Below, one piece after another: positions 16,541 to 25,995 of a DNA stretch of 60,608 nt (positions are counted from its first letter, which is position 1; each line of letters starts with the position of its first letter). Both the position numbers and the translations under genes were made by a program. The DNA is taken from contig NZ_FUXX01000012.1 in NCBI RefSeq assembly GCF_900167015.1, positions 1 to 60,608 on the forward strand, written 5' to 3'. Under the pieces are notes generated by a model. That model saw only the letters and a list, made by a program, of their open reading frames with translations. It had not been told where the DNA came from and did no database searches. The DNA is from Succinivibrio dextrinosolvens DSM 3072 (GTDB lineage: Bacteria > Pseudomonadota > Gammaproteobacteria > Enterobacterales > Succinivibrionaceae).

Positions 16541-18530
16541 CTATAGAGTTTTCCTGATTGAAGTTTGAGATTAGCGCCTTTTCAAGATCGCAAAGTTCCT
16601 CAGCAGAAAGATCAGATGAAGATGAAGTAACATCAGGATCTGGATCTTCAGATATGACCTCAGAATCTTCAGACTTACTGCAGTTAGAATCAGCAGCATC
16701 AATCAGAGCCTTAAAGGTATCAACCTCGGACACGCCTTCTTTCAGAGCTTTTTTTGAGGATTTAGATGCAGCACTCTTTCGTCTGGTATTTCTTTTAGAA
16801 CTATCTGTTTTTGCAGACGTTGTATCAGCTAATTCCGTATTTAGTGAAGAATCATCATTTTCAGTAGTTTTGAGTGTTTTTCTGGTAGTTTTTGAAGTTT
16901 TTTCTGTGGTTTTAGTTGAATTTTCTCTATTTTCACTGTTTTTATCATCTGAATTATCCGGAACAGAATTCTCATCCAGCATAGATTCCGTAATTACGGT
17001 ATTTTTCTCGTTTTCTACGTCATTTCTTATGTTTTTCTGCAGATTTTCATGTGGAATAACTCCAAAACGTATCTTATCAGCCTCAATCAAGGTATCCAGA
17101 GGCTCACCTAAAAAACAGTAATGAAGAGGCCCCTTTAATGGCTTAAACTCGATATAGGTCGGATCATATGGTCTTATGGTAATACAGCGGAGTGTTCTTA
17201 ACATCGGCTCAGGATCGCTCATACTGCGAAGCTCAACCACATTATAAGGTTCTGCGGTTAACGCTCTGAAATTATGCGGAAAATAGATTTCAAAGCCTTT
17301 CACAAGATAGGTCTTACGGTTTTTTAGAAGAGAAATCCATCTGGATTTTCTTTTATAAAGACAGGAGAAAAGATACTCTGAATTTAACACCAGATTGTAA
17401 AAATCCTTCTTTCTTCCATCTGTATCATCCAGAGTAAAATCTGTCGTTTTCTGCTCAGAAAATTCAGTTTTAAGGTCAATTTTCTTTAAATTTTCATTAA
17501 AATCTACATAAAAGTTAAGATCAGTATAATAACGTTCGATTGCTCTGTAGATAAGATTATGAGCAATAGAACCTTCCTCTATGACAAAGCCGTTAGGAAG
17601 TATAAAGGCACCTTCGGTTTTCTCAGAGATGATTCCGCTTCCTAAAAAACGTCTCAGATATACTCCAAGATCAATAAGAAAACCGCCCTCATGAGTACAC
17701 AGATAGGAGCTTATTTCATCTGCTTTGAGCATCATGTTCTTAAGATTATTCTCAAGTAAAAAGAAACTGTCTATCTCAGGCTTTTTCTCCAGGGAATTGA
17801 ATCTCAGCTCTTCTTTAGTAAAGCCAAGCTCTAAAGTCAGATTTCTAAGCTTAAGGTACTGAGGACTCTTTCTTAGACACTCAAAAGACTGCGGACACTT
17901 TGAGATAAGATGCATAAAGCTCTCATCAAAGCTGATCTCTGTATTATCCTCTCGTTTAAGGAAGAACCTCAGATGTGTGGCTCTGTGGATTTTTATGAAT
18001 TCCTCGAGATTGTCATGCTTTAAAAGCTTAAACTCATAGTTTCTGCCGGGAGTTGTGATTTTAAAGCGCTGATAGAACCTGTAGATACTCAGTGAGAGCA
18101 TCAGATAGAAGCATTCAAAGAAGTTCTGAGGACCTGTGGCCTGAGCAAGTGATGATTTACTGTAAATCTCAGAGAACGTTATAATGCCCATCAGAGCCTG
18201 CTTTATAAGCTGGGTAGAGAAGACACTGCTTAAGGTATGATCTGCTGGAGATACACTAACAATACTGATAAAGCGTCTTAGTACCGGAAGAATCTCAACC
18301 TCATAATCAATAAAGCAGTCTGAGCTTAAAGCTCTGTTCTTTATAAGCTCAATTAAAAAGGAGTGTTCCTCCATAAGTTCATCAGTAGTTCTTACTCTTC
18401 TGACACAGTCCCCCTCCCCTGAATAAAAGACAGTATCAGAGCCAAAATCATTATCTTCAAGGGAAATCACCTGTCTTGAGATAAGTACACTCTCAGAACT
18501 GTCACCAAAGATATTTCTTAAAAAGCCCAT
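16527..18530 (-). CDS. HD-less paralogue of the TraI-like protein
   Basis: A 667-residue protein that aligns with its downstream neighbour around FKITTPGRNYEFK and KIHRATHLRFF (neighbour: YKITTPGGRYVFK and KHKATYLRYFF). At the position of the neighbour's ALMHDVGK it has LSLSIYRFYQ, so the HD pair is gone. Residues about 490-640 form a Ser/Lys/Asp-rich, low-complexity linker. ATG 18530 behind AAGGAAGG is chosen over TTG 18560. It looks like a retained pseudoenzyme or structural partner of the relaxase, not a decayed gene, because a 2-kb frame is fully open. Confidence 0.65.
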   Translation of the reverse strand: MGFLRNIFGDSSESVLISRQVISLEDNDFGSDTVFYSGEGDCVRRVRTTDELMEEHSFLIELIKNRALSSDCFIDYEVEILPVLRRFISIVSVSPADHTLSSVFSTQLIKQALMGIITFSEIYSKSSLAQATGPQNFFECFYLMLSLSIYRFYQRFKITTPGRNYEFKLLKHDNLEEFIKIHRATHLRFFLKREDNTEISFDESFMHLISKCPQSFECLRKSPQYLKLRNLTLELGFTKEELRFNSLEKKPEIDSFFLLENNLKNMMLKADEISSYLCTHEGGFLIDLGVYLRRFLGSGIISEKTEGAFILPNGFVIEEGSIAHNLIYRAIERYYTDLNFYVDFNENLKKIDLKTEFSEQKTTDFTLDDTDGRKKDFYNLVLNSEYLFSCLYKRKSRWISLLKNRKTYLVKGFEIYFPHNFRALTAEPYNVVELRSMSDPEPMLRTLRCITIRPYDPTYIEFKPLKGPLHYCFLGEPLDTLIEADKIRFGVIPHENLQKNIRNDVENEKNTVITESMLDENSVPDNSDDKNSENRENSTKTTEKTSKTTRKTLKTTENDDSSLNTELADTTSAKTDSSKRNTRRKSAASKSSKKALKEGVSEVDTFKALIDAADSNCSKSEDSEVISEDPDPDVTSSSSDLSAEELCDLEKALISNFNQENSIDADA

Positions 18531-18543
18531 ATTAACCTTCCTT

Positions 18544-19074
18544 TTAGCCAACCAGAACAATTACCGCAAGACGGGTTCCCAGAAGAAACACACTTAAAAG
18601 CAGCATTACACATGTCAGATAAATCAGATCACAGAAAGACTGGAACATCAGAAAGATGGTCAGATAACGGAGCATGGTGGTAAATACTGATACCAGATTA
18701 AAGGAACTCTTAAAGGAGACCATGGATGATCTGAACATGCAGATAAAGACATAGCCAAAACAGAAACCAGCAGATAGGATCTGAAATAGCACACCGAAAT
18801 GGCCGTAGATTAGAAAAAGAATACGGATTACAAAAAGACGCAGACTGTCATAGACAAAGGTGTTCTTAAGAAAGTCAAAGGATTCCATAATCCTGTGTAC
18901 ATACTTCAGTCGTTCAAAGAATGTCTCGGAAAAACAGTTAAACAGTGTATCCATCTCAGGATAGATAAAGGTCATGGATGCCGGCTCAGTAATATCCAAT
19001 AGATACAGAATCACTGAGAACACAATCATTGCTGTCAAAAAGAGAAAGTATTTTTCAAGAAAATAAAAAAGCAT
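18544..19074 (-). CDS. Inner-membrane protein of the TraD-TraI cluster (DUF4400-like)
   Basis: A 176-residue protein with about four membrane segments: near residues 8-27, 83-110, 130-150 and 152-172. In SXT/R391-type elements a DUF4400 membrane protein sits next to traD. The position and topology fit that, but I cannot confirm the family by eye. It starts 9 bases after the traD stop and ends just before the HD-less TraI paralogue, so cotranscription is clear. Confidence 0.55.
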   Translation of the reverse strand: MLFYFLEKYFLFLTAMIVFSVILYLLDITEPASMTFIYPEMDTLFNCFSETFFERLKYVHRIMESFDFLKNTFVYDSLRLFVIRILFLIYGHFGVLFQILSAGFCFGYVFICMFRSSMVSFKSSFNLVSVFTTMLRYLTIFLMFQSFCDLIYLTCVMLLLSVFLLGTRLAVIVLVG

Positions 19075-19083
19075 GAGAACACC

Positions 19084-21093
19084 TTAATCAGTTAGAACCG
19101 GAATCACGCCCTTGATGAGTCTGCCGTCATTAAGCTTTGCAACATACTCAAAGTTAGGCAGCATCATTAGGGCTGAATCAGGGAACAGACACTCATCAGC
19201 ACCTGCAAGTCCATAGTTGTAGGACTCGGAAACACCTCTGGTATAAACCTCGTATCTTGAGGCAATGGAGGTTGAACGGCGATAAATAGTGGTCTTTGCA
19301 AGAGTTGAGGTAAAGGCCTTGGCTGTATCGGCATCCTTGATACGCAGAGCAATCATGTTGTTGCAGTTACCTATAAACTGTGTTGCAGCATAGTCAGAGC
19401 CGAATTTCTTTTTAAAATCACTAAGTGTCTGAGTTGCAAGAGTAACCGAGGCCTTAGCACCACGGCCCTTGTTTAAAAGCTGAACCAGATACTCATTACA
19501 GACCTCGGCAGCCTCATCCACAAAGATGCTGATATGAGGACCACTGTAGTTTCTGGCATAGATATCTCCACAGAAGGAACACAGATCAGCAAGAATCAGT
19601 CTTCCCACATAGGAGCATAAAAGAGAGTTCTTAAGAGCATTTAAAGATACATACAGTACCGAACCGCTCATATAGATATCCCTGATGCTGATGGCTCCGC
19701 TGTCCTTTGAAAAATAGCGGCTAAGATCGGACATGGAGAGAGAACTCATAATCGGATTTACTGATGATGAAACCTTGATAAAGTAGGTATCATCCTTACA
19801 GCACATGGAGTAAAGATGCTCAAACTCCTCCTCGGCAGGAGTGCTGTCGCGATTAAGAGAGCGGATAAAAAGATAGATCTCATAAAGCACACGTGCCTTC
19901 TCCTTAAGGTTACGATAGGGATCGAAGGTCTTTGAGGAAGAGCTTTTCTTTTCCTTTGAAGTACTCTTTGAAGATCTGCTGCTCCTCTTTGTCCTTCTGC
20001 CAGATGCAGAATCCTCACTCTCTTTATCATCAGAGGTCTCTTCATCTGTAATACTTTCATCTGTCTTCGTCTTTACCTCAAAACCGCTTATTTCCATGTA
20101 GCCAGCCAGCTTAGGATAGCTCTCAATATCCAGACCGTTTTTTGTACAGAATGCCGCAATCTGATCGAGGGCTTCTTTAGAGCTGTTCTCAAAGGCATAG
20201 CTTATAAGACGGGTTAAGAAAGCCTTAAAGTAGAATTTAAGATTCATGGAATTCTTAATGGACGAGATGGTTATGGGGCGTCTTAAATAGTTAAGGGAAA
20301 TCACTGCCGCACAGATAGCCTCTGAGGCATAGTTGGTAAAATCACTCTTACTCTCCAGCAGAGAGGTAAGTCTGTCTGCAATTTCTGTAGGTTTGTTGGA
20401 AGAGCCTAAAAGATTAAAAGCCGAGGTATTATTCTCAAGCTCATAGGTATCTAAAACCTCAAAGCGTTTATTACAGTTTTGAGCCATGACTCTGGCTTTT
20501 TCCTTAAGCTCACTGTCGCCTTTAGGGTCGATGACAACCACCACGTCATCTCTTGATATGGCCTGAGAAATCAGAAGATCAAAAAAACGGGTCTTGCCTG
20601 AACCTGGGGTTCCGAATATCAGAGTATGACCTTCAAGATCTTTGACATGAGTAAAGATATCTCTGCCTTTACCCAGATTCTGAATCTGAAAGCTGCCCTG
20701 ATTAGGACCAGTAGCTCCTGAAAGACCGTTTTCAAGGAGAGCATGAAGTTCACGGCTGTGTTTCGGTTTAAACTCGTAACCTACCCCAAGATATACAGGT
20801 TTTGAGGTATATTTTCTGTTTTTTAGCGAATTCTGTTCATTTTTTAGCTTTTTCTGGAGTTTTTTAAGAGAAATTTCAAAAAATGAGGAAATATTCTTTG
20901 ATGAATAATAATAGTCCTCATAACCGAGCATTGCGGCACAGACAATTATGGTGATACCTACAAAACAGGCATCTAAAAACACAAAAAAGCTGTCTGTATA
21001 GATACAGGATACAAGCAGCCAGGACAGATTCACTGCCAGCATTAACAGATAGATATTCTTTGAATCGGCTGTGGCTGAATTTTTCTGACGCAT
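19084..21093 (-). CDS. traD: TraD/VirD4-type conjugative coupling protein
   Basis: A 669-residue coupling ATPase. Two N-terminal membrane helices lie at about 14-32 and 38-56, Walker A is GTPGSGKT at 161-168, VVVIDPKGDSEL follows and Walker B is ISIFVDEAAEV. The late LATQTLSDF motif is typical of TraD. An acidic then Ser/Lys-rich insert at about 345-395 interrupts the motor domain at the all-alpha region. It should deliver the relaxosome to a type IV channel. A GGAGG site 6 bases before ATG 21093 is strong. It is the first gene of the four-gene module. Confidence 0.82.
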   Translation of the reverse strand: MRQKNSATADSKNIYLLMLAVNLSWLLVSCIYTDSFFVFLDACFVGITIIVCAAMLGYEDYYYSSKNISSFFEISLKKLQKKLKNEQNSLKNRKYTSKPVYLGVGYEFKPKHSRELHALLENGLSGATGPNQGSFQIQNLGKGRDIFTHVKDLEGHTLIFGTPGSGKTRFFDLLISQAISRDDVVVVIDPKGDSELKEKARVMAQNCNKRFEVLDTYELENNTSAFNLLGSSNKPTEIADRLTSLLESKSDFTNYASEAICAAVISLNYLRRPITISSIKNSMNLKFYFKAFLTRLISYAFENSSKEALDQIAAFCTKNGLDIESYPKLAGYMEISGFEVKTKTDESITDEETSDDKESEDSASGRRTKRSSRSSKSTSKEKKSSSSKTFDPYRNLKEKARVLYEIYLFIRSLNRDSTPAEEEFEHLYSMCCKDDTYFIKVSSSVNPIMSSLSMSDLSRYFSKDSGAISIRDIYMSGSVLYVSLNALKNSLLCSYVGRLILADLCSFCGDIYARNYSGPHISIFVDEAAEVCNEYLVQLLNKGRGAKASVTLATQTLSDFKKKFGSDYAATQFIGNCNNMIALRIKDADTAKAFTSTLAKTTIYRRSTSIASRYEVYTRGVSESYNYGLAGADECLFPDSALMMLPNFEYVAKLNDGRLIKGVIPVLTD

Positions 21094-21383
21094 TTTTCTC
21101 CTCCGGAAGAGGAAAAGCTTAAAGCATGAAAAAATGACATGAAAAATAAAGCCCTATTTTTTGTGAAGAAACAAAATAACGAACTGAAATATAAGAAAAA
21201 TGTAAGTTTTACTGAACAGAGTTTTTTTCAAAAGAAAATCAGATCTGAAAAAAAATTTCCTAACTGTGATTACAGGCGGATTTTAACGCAAAAAATTATC
21301 ACAAAATCGCACTGCAAAGCCATTTTTGTATTAAGATGAGTAAACAAATTCACTTTCATATATAAAAAATATAATTAAGACTT

Positions 21384-22601
21384 ATGCTAGAAAACAGACT
21401 TCCTCCAATTATTTCAAGCCTGCTTGAGAACGACATGTACAAGTTTTCAATGGGACAGGCTATCTACCACCAGTTCAGCGATTACAAGACCACCTGGACA
21501 TTCAAATGCCGCAATAAGGAAGTTTTCTTCACACCGGAGATGGTTGAGGAAATCAAGGCCCAGATCATGCTGTACTGTTCTTTAAGATTTACAGAGGAGG
21601 AACTGGACTATCTGCATAAAATCCGCTGGATAAAAGGTTCATATGTAGATTTTCTACGTCTGTGGTCTCCTCGCTATGAGGACTTCACCATCACCAATGA
21701 TGGCGACTGCGGACTTTCAATCGAGACCAAGGGAACCTGGCTTAACACCAGTATGTATGAGATCCCAACCCTTGCCATCATCAATGAGGTTTATTTCAGA
21801 TATCAGTACGATTATGATGATCTGCTAAAGAGCTTTGAGGATAAGCTGGATGAAAAGATTGGCTGGCTTACAGGCGGAAAATACCAGATTTCAAGCTTCA
21901 GTGAATTCGGTCTGAGACGTCGTCTTTCTGCAGAAGCTCAGGCAATGGTGGTTAAGAAATTCAAAGAGGCAGATCTTAAGGACAGCTTCTTTGCAGGAAC
22001 TTCAAACGTTTATCTGGCAAAACAGTTCAATGTAGCCCCTATCGGCACCATGGCCCATGAGTGGATTATGTGTGTAGGTCAGGGTAACCACAAGCACAAT
22101 CCAGCCTACTCAAACTGGTTTGCACTTGAAGCATGGGTTAAGGAATACGGTGTTCTAAACGGAACCTGTCTGACCGATACCATTACAACAGACTGTTTCT
22201 TAAGAGATTTCCAGCTGACCTACGCTACCCTTTTCTCAGGAGCCCGTCATGATTCAGGTGATCCTTTCGTATGGGGAGACAAGATGCTTGCCCACTACAA
22301 CAGACTGGGAATTGATGCTAGAAACAAGACGCTGCTCTTTAGTGACAACCTAGATTTCAAGAGAGCAAATGATCTGTATCATTACTTCAAGTCAAAGGCC
22401 AAGGTTGCATTTGGAATCGGCACCTACCTTTCAAACGATACCAAGGTGGAGCCTCTTAACATCGTTATGAAGACCACTGCCTGCAACGGTATGGATGTCG
22501 CCAAGATTTCCGATGTTAAAGGTAAGGAAATGTGCAAGAACCCTGACTACGTCAAGTATCTGCAGAGATGTATCGCCTGGCGTATGAATAACGATCGCTA
22601 G
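21384..22601 (+). CDS. pncB: Nicotinate phosphoribosyltransferase
   Basis: A 405-residue enzyme, full length for the proteobacterial form. H225 in GTMAHEW is the phosphorylated histidine, and SGARHDSGDP and GIGTYLSND contact phosphoribosyl substrate. It makes nicotinate mononucleotide from nicotinate, PRPP and ATP in NAD salvage. It stands alone on the plus strand. The preceding 290 bases hold no supportable gene. The ribosome site is weak. Confidence 0.95.
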   Translation: MLENRLPPIISSLLENDMYKFSMGQAIYHQFSDYKTTWTFKCRNKEVFFTPEMVEEIKAQIMLYCSLRFTEEELDYLHKIRWIKGSYVDFLRLWSPRYEDFTITNDGDCGLSIETKGTWLNTSMYEIPTLAIINEVYFRYQYDYDDLLKSFEDKLDEKIGWLTGGKYQISSFSEFGLRRRLSAEAQAMVVKKFKEADLKDSFFAGTSNVYLAKQFNVAPIGTMAHEWIMCVGQGNHKHNPAYSNWFALEAWVKEYGVLNGTCLTDTITTDCFLRDFQLTYATLFSGARHDSGDPFVWGDKMLAHYNRLGIDARNKTLLFSDNLDFKRANDLYHYFKSKAKVAFGIGTYLSNDTKVEPLNIVMKTTACNGMDVAKISDVKGKEMCKNPDYVKYLQRCIAWRMNNDR

Positions 22602-22693
22602 TTCTGTTTTTTTAGATAAGATAGATTTTTCTGAAAGATATTCAAAGGCTCTACTGACGGTTTCCACGTATTATCTGGGACTGAAATAGAGCC

Positions 22694-23620
22694 TTAAATG
22701 TTTTTTGAAGGCACACTTTCCACAGATATTCCTTTTACTGAATCATCGGCATTCAGATCAAATCTCACAGCCGCTAATCTTCCCTTTCTGACACATGAGA
22801 AATCAGTACAGAATACCTTATCAGAAAAGCTTACATCCTCAAGTGTGACCGTATCAGGAGAACGGCTGCGCAGCCAGTAATGTCCGACAACAATATTCTT
22901 TGGCGGCTCTTTTCCTATCCAGCCTTTAAGCTGCTCAAGCTTTCTGTCTGTGATTTTTGAATCACCCACACTTAAGGCCACATCACTGTATCGGGTATTC
23001 TCATCTACCTTCATCCACCACTTGTATCTAATCTCGGTACGGACCTTGCCGTCCTTATCCACAAAAAACTCTCCATAAGGCAGAGTTAATTCTGTACCTT
23101 TGAGAATGATTTCTGCCGCATCGGCAATTTTAGTAATACAGCCTGCGGCATCCTTACAGGAATCCTTGAAAAAGGAGTCATCCTTTATGCGGTGTTCAGA
23201 ATCAAGGTATGGAGATAGAAGTCTCATCAGACGTGAATTCCAGCAGGCATGAACTACCCCCAGAGATGGAAAATCCAGCCAGAGAGGCAGAGTTTTCATC
23301 CATTCTATGGTATCAAAGTAAAAATCAGGATCAGATATGGCAAAATCGCAGAAAGCATCGCCGAAGAGGTCTTTCTTTAATCGAAGATTAAGGCTTTTGA
23401 GAATGGCGTTATATTCATGATTACCCATGACAGACAGAGCCTTACCGTTCTCAATCAGAGTTCTTACAAGAGCAATACACTCCTTCTGCTGAGAACCTCT
23501 GTCCACAAGATCGCCTACAAAGACAAGCCTGCGCTCTGAATCCTCACCGAGTTTATCCAGAAGCTCGCACAGCTCATCATAGCAGCCATGAACATCGCCG
23601 ATAACATCAAAACCTTTCAC
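22694..23620 (-). CDS. Calcineurin-like metallophosphatase
   Basis: A 308-residue phosphoesterase with the full metal motif set: D9 and H11 (GDVHG), D37 (GDLVDRG) and N67-H68-E69 (GNHE), plus a distal GHYW histidine. The N-terminus resembles PrpE/ApaH-type serine/threonine or dinucleotide phosphatases, and the C-terminal third is less conserved. Substrate is not deducible. The start is GTG, preceded by GGAG at 6 bases. It leads a minus-strand stretch but is 56 bases from its upstream neighbour. Confidence 0.8.
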   Translation of the reverse strand: MKGFDVIGDVHGCYDELCELLDKLGEDSERRLVFVGDLVDRGSQQKECIALVRTLIENGKALSVMGNHEYNAILKSLNLRLKKDLFGDAFCDFAISDPDFYFDTIEWMKTLPLWLDFPSLGVVHACWNSRLMRLLSPYLDSEHRIKDDSFFKDSCKDAAGCITKIADAAEIILKGTELTLPYGEFFVDKDGKVRTEIRYKWWMKVDENTRYSDVALSVGDSKITDRKLEQLKGWIGKEPPKNIVVGHYWLRSRSPDTVTLEDVSFSDKVFCTDFSCVRKGRLAAVRFDLNADDSVKGISVESVPSKNI

Positions 23621-23676
23621 CTATGACTCCACGACACATAACTTAAAGCTAAGATTAAGTATGTATTAACTTAATG

Positions 23677-24030
23677 TTATTTCGTAAGAATCTGCCATTC
23701 AGGCTCTTTAAAACCAACCAGCACAAAATCTTTGCCTACGACCAGAGGACGTTTCACCAGCATGCCATCTGATGCAAGCAGACTGTACTGCTCATCCTCA
23801 GGCATGGAAGGAAGCTTTTTAGAAAGCTCTAAAGACTTGTAGAGAAGACCGCTAGTATTGAAAAAGCGCTTTAGAGGTAGACCGCTTTTAGAGTGAAGCT
23901 CACGGATGGTCTTCTCATCAGGATGCTCAGATTTAATATCCAGAAGCTGATACTTAACTCCCTGATCATCTAGCCATTTTAGGGCTTTTTTGCAGGTTGT
24001 GCATCTTTCATAGCAGTAGACTTTTATCAT
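23677..24030 (-). CDS. Spx/ArsC-family thioredoxin-fold reductase
   Basis: A 117-residue ArsC-fold protein with the CTTC motif in YERCTTCKKAL, and the LKRFFNTSG and KRPLVVGKDF blocks of the YffB/Spx group. It probably acts as a glutaredoxin-like thiol reductase; arsenate reduction is not implied because no ars genes are near. ATG 24030 is chosen over the TTG just before it, with GGAG at good spacing. Confidence 0.82.
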   Translation of the reverse strand: MIKVYCYERCTTCKKALKWLDDQGVKYQLLDIKSEHPDEKTIRELHSKSGLPLKRFFNTSGLLYKSLELSKKLPSMPEDEQYSLLASDGMLVKRPLVVGKDFVLVGFKEPEWQILTK

Positions 24031-24059
24031 CAAAAACTCCTTACCTGTATATGCAGTAC

Positions 24060-24545
24060 TTAAAGCTCAAGCTTTTCTCCATCCAGAGCAGCGTATATGA
24101 GATTATCGCCTTCATAGCAGAGTTTTAGGGAGAAAAAAGGATGATTTTCAGACATAAGTCGTAAAAAAATCTTATCTCCCTCCCATATTGGCAGAGATGA
24201 AATCCTGTCTTTTCTAACCCACTCAAGATCGCCTTCAGAGCAGTCAGATAGAAGCTTTCCTCTGTACTCTCTGGCTGAATACAGAAACATATACTCCGTT
24301 CCGTATTTGTCTGAGACAAAGGTGATGATGCCATGAAGCTTAGGAGCTACCGGAGTAACACCGGTCTCCTCCTGCATCTCACGTACAAGACACTCCTCAG
24401 GAGACTCTCCCTCCTCAAGATGTCCGCCGATACCAATCCATTTGTCCTTGTTGATATCCTTTTCCTTCTTGGTGCGATGGAGCATCAGATAGCAGTCATC
24501 CTGCTCAAGATAACAAAGTGTTGTCAGATTGTTTCTGTAATCCAT
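24060..24545 (-). CDS. Nudix hydrolase (MutT-like)
   Basis: A 161-residue protein with a complete Nudix box at 41-63: GGHLEEGESPEE, then REMQEETG. Such proteins hydrolyse nucleoside diphosphate derivatives, often oxidised dNTPs. Its start follows the thiamine pyrophosphokinase stop by 2 bases, so a role in cleaning damaged thiamine phosphates or other house-cleaning is possible but unproven. Confidence 0.88.
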   Translation of the reverse strand: MDYRNNLTTLCYLEQDDCYLMLHRTKKEKDINKDKWIGIGGHLEEGESPEECLVREMQEETGVTPVAPKLHGIITFVSDKYGTEYMFLYSAREYRGKLLSDCSEGDLEWVRKDRISSLPIWEGDKIFLRLMSENHPFFSLKLCYEGDNLIYAALDGEKLEL

Positions 24546-24547
24546 AA

Positions 24548-25204
24548 TCAGTAGTTAATAAATACCAGATAGTAGCCTTCAGCCTTAATTGAGAAGGAAT
24601 CAGAGGTTACCTCATTCAAGGTCCCCTGCCAGAGCTCATCAAAATCATAGATATCCCACTTAAGATTGGTACTCTTAAGATTACGGGCACCAAAATTAAA
24701 GATACTTACCTGAGTTCCCTTCTCTGCCTTAAACTCTGCATCCCCGCAGCATGGAATGAAGACACCATGATCGGTATAGGCTCTTACCTTTATTTTAAAG
24801 GTCTTAAGATACCAGATAAGCAGGGAGACATTTGCCATGGCATGATCATCCCTCTTGCCGCTGATTCCAAGATAGTTAATCTCGGTAAATCCCTTTTCAA
24901 TACAGAATCTGGTAGCCTTGGTCAGATCGTTGAAATCCTGCTCCTCGTATTCAACATAGATATCACGATACTTTTCCTTAAGATCCTCTGAGAGTGAATC
25001 TCCATCGCCAACAATAGCAGAAGGTCTGATATCTTTTACTGTAATATCAGAGTGATGCTCCTTCTGAAAACGCAGAAGAGAATGGATTGAACCATCGGTA
25101 CATACCAGAAAATCTGTATCCTTCAGAATCTTAAGAGGGATCTGATGTAAAGGAAAATCCCCGTTTGCCAGGATTACTGGAATGTTTTTGCCATTGATTT
25201 CCAT
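24548..25204 (-). CDS. thiN: Thiamine pyrophosphokinase
   Basis: A 218-residue TPK with DGDSLS as the nucleotide-binding acidic motif (Asp in IVGDGDS), DFNDLTKA and GKRDDHAMAN, all diagnostic of the family. It converts thiamine to thiamine diphosphate with ATP. It overlaps the upstream transporter by 31 bases, so the two are translationally linked. This pairing indicates thiamine salvage. Confidence 0.9.
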   Translation of the reverse strand: MEINGKNIPVILANGDFPLHQIPLKILKDTDFLVCTDGSIHSLLRFQKEHHSDITVKDIRPSAIVGDGDSLSEDLKEKYRDIYVEYEEQDFNDLTKATRFCIEKGFTEINYLGISGKRDDHAMANVSLLIWYLKTFKIKVRAYTDHGVFIPCCGDAEFKAEKGTQVSIFNFGARNLKSTNLKWDIYDFDELWQGTLNEVTSDSFSIKAEGYYLVFINY

Positions 25205-25752
25205 TTACGATAACCTGCAACTGCAATTAGTACATACAAAGCATAAAGTCCTGCGCGGAATGGCAGTCCCTGCTGAATAAACATGATAACTGAAATAATA
25301 TCCACAACTATCCAGACAATCCACTGCTCCACATATTTATAGGCAAGAGCAAATACACCCACAAATGAGGCTGCGGTTGTAAAGCTGTCCAATACGGGTA
25401 TTTCACTGTCGGTAAAGGTTACCAGAATCTCGTAGGTGATACCGAAAATAATCAGCATAGCAATCATGTAGCGGCAGATCTTTTTAAAGGTCATACAGGT
25501 TATCTGTCGCTCGGTGTGATTCTTACCGCCGTATTTCCAGTTTAGGACACCATAGACGGCTACCAGTGCAAAGACCAGTGAAATAAACGCATAAGCATAC
25601 ATACCGTTGGTTGAGAACAGATAAATATCAATCAGAGGCATTAGAATGCCAAGCAGCCATACCCAGATTGACGCCCTGTATTCATAGTAGATATATAAAA
25701 GTCCCAGTATGGTAGTAAAAATATCCAGCCCGTGTTCAGTTAAAAATTCCAT
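25174..25752 (-). CDS. pnuT: PnuC-family vitamin transporter, probably thiamine (PnuT)
   Basis: A 192-residue inner-membrane protein with about seven helices and the PnuC signatures NWKYGG and EQWIVWIVVD. PnuC proteins move nicotinamide riboside, thiamine or riboflavin by facilitated diffusion trapped by phosphorylation. The overlapping thiamine pyrophosphokinase points to thiamine. ATG 25752 is preferred to TTG 25767. I found no TPP riboswitch upstream. Confidence 0.82.
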   Translation of the reverse strand: MEFLTEHGLDIFTTILGLLYIYYEYRASIWVWLLGILMPLIDIYLFSTNGMYAYAFISLVFALVAVYGVLNWKYGGKNHTERQITCMTFKKICRYMIAMLIIFGITYEILVTFTDSEIPVLDSFTTAASFVGVFALAYKYVEQWIVWIVVDIISVIMFIQQGLPFRAGLYALYVLIAVAGYRKWKSMAKTFQ

Positions 25753-25995
25753 AAAAATATTCTGCAAAAAATGTACATATGTTATTTGAATTTTAAGAAA
25801 AATTACCGAAAGACATTGTAGCCCAATTAGAGAAAATATGGCTTTCCAGTCGTATTTTCAAATGAGCATTTTTTTCGTCTTCGTCTGAATGTGTGATCGT
25901 GATAACACTGAATGTAAACGCTTTCATATACAATTTTACAACTTTTTCTTAAAAAGAATTCTCAAAACAATAAACAAATAATAAGAGATAAAAAA

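Noticed and set aside
21139-21339. 66-residue plus-strand ORF before pncB
   Set aside because: Lys-rich, no ribosome site, no recognisable family; composition matches AT-rich spacer.
22645-22695. Terminator after pncB
   Set aside because: The 9-bp arms are 33 bases apart and no T-run follows.
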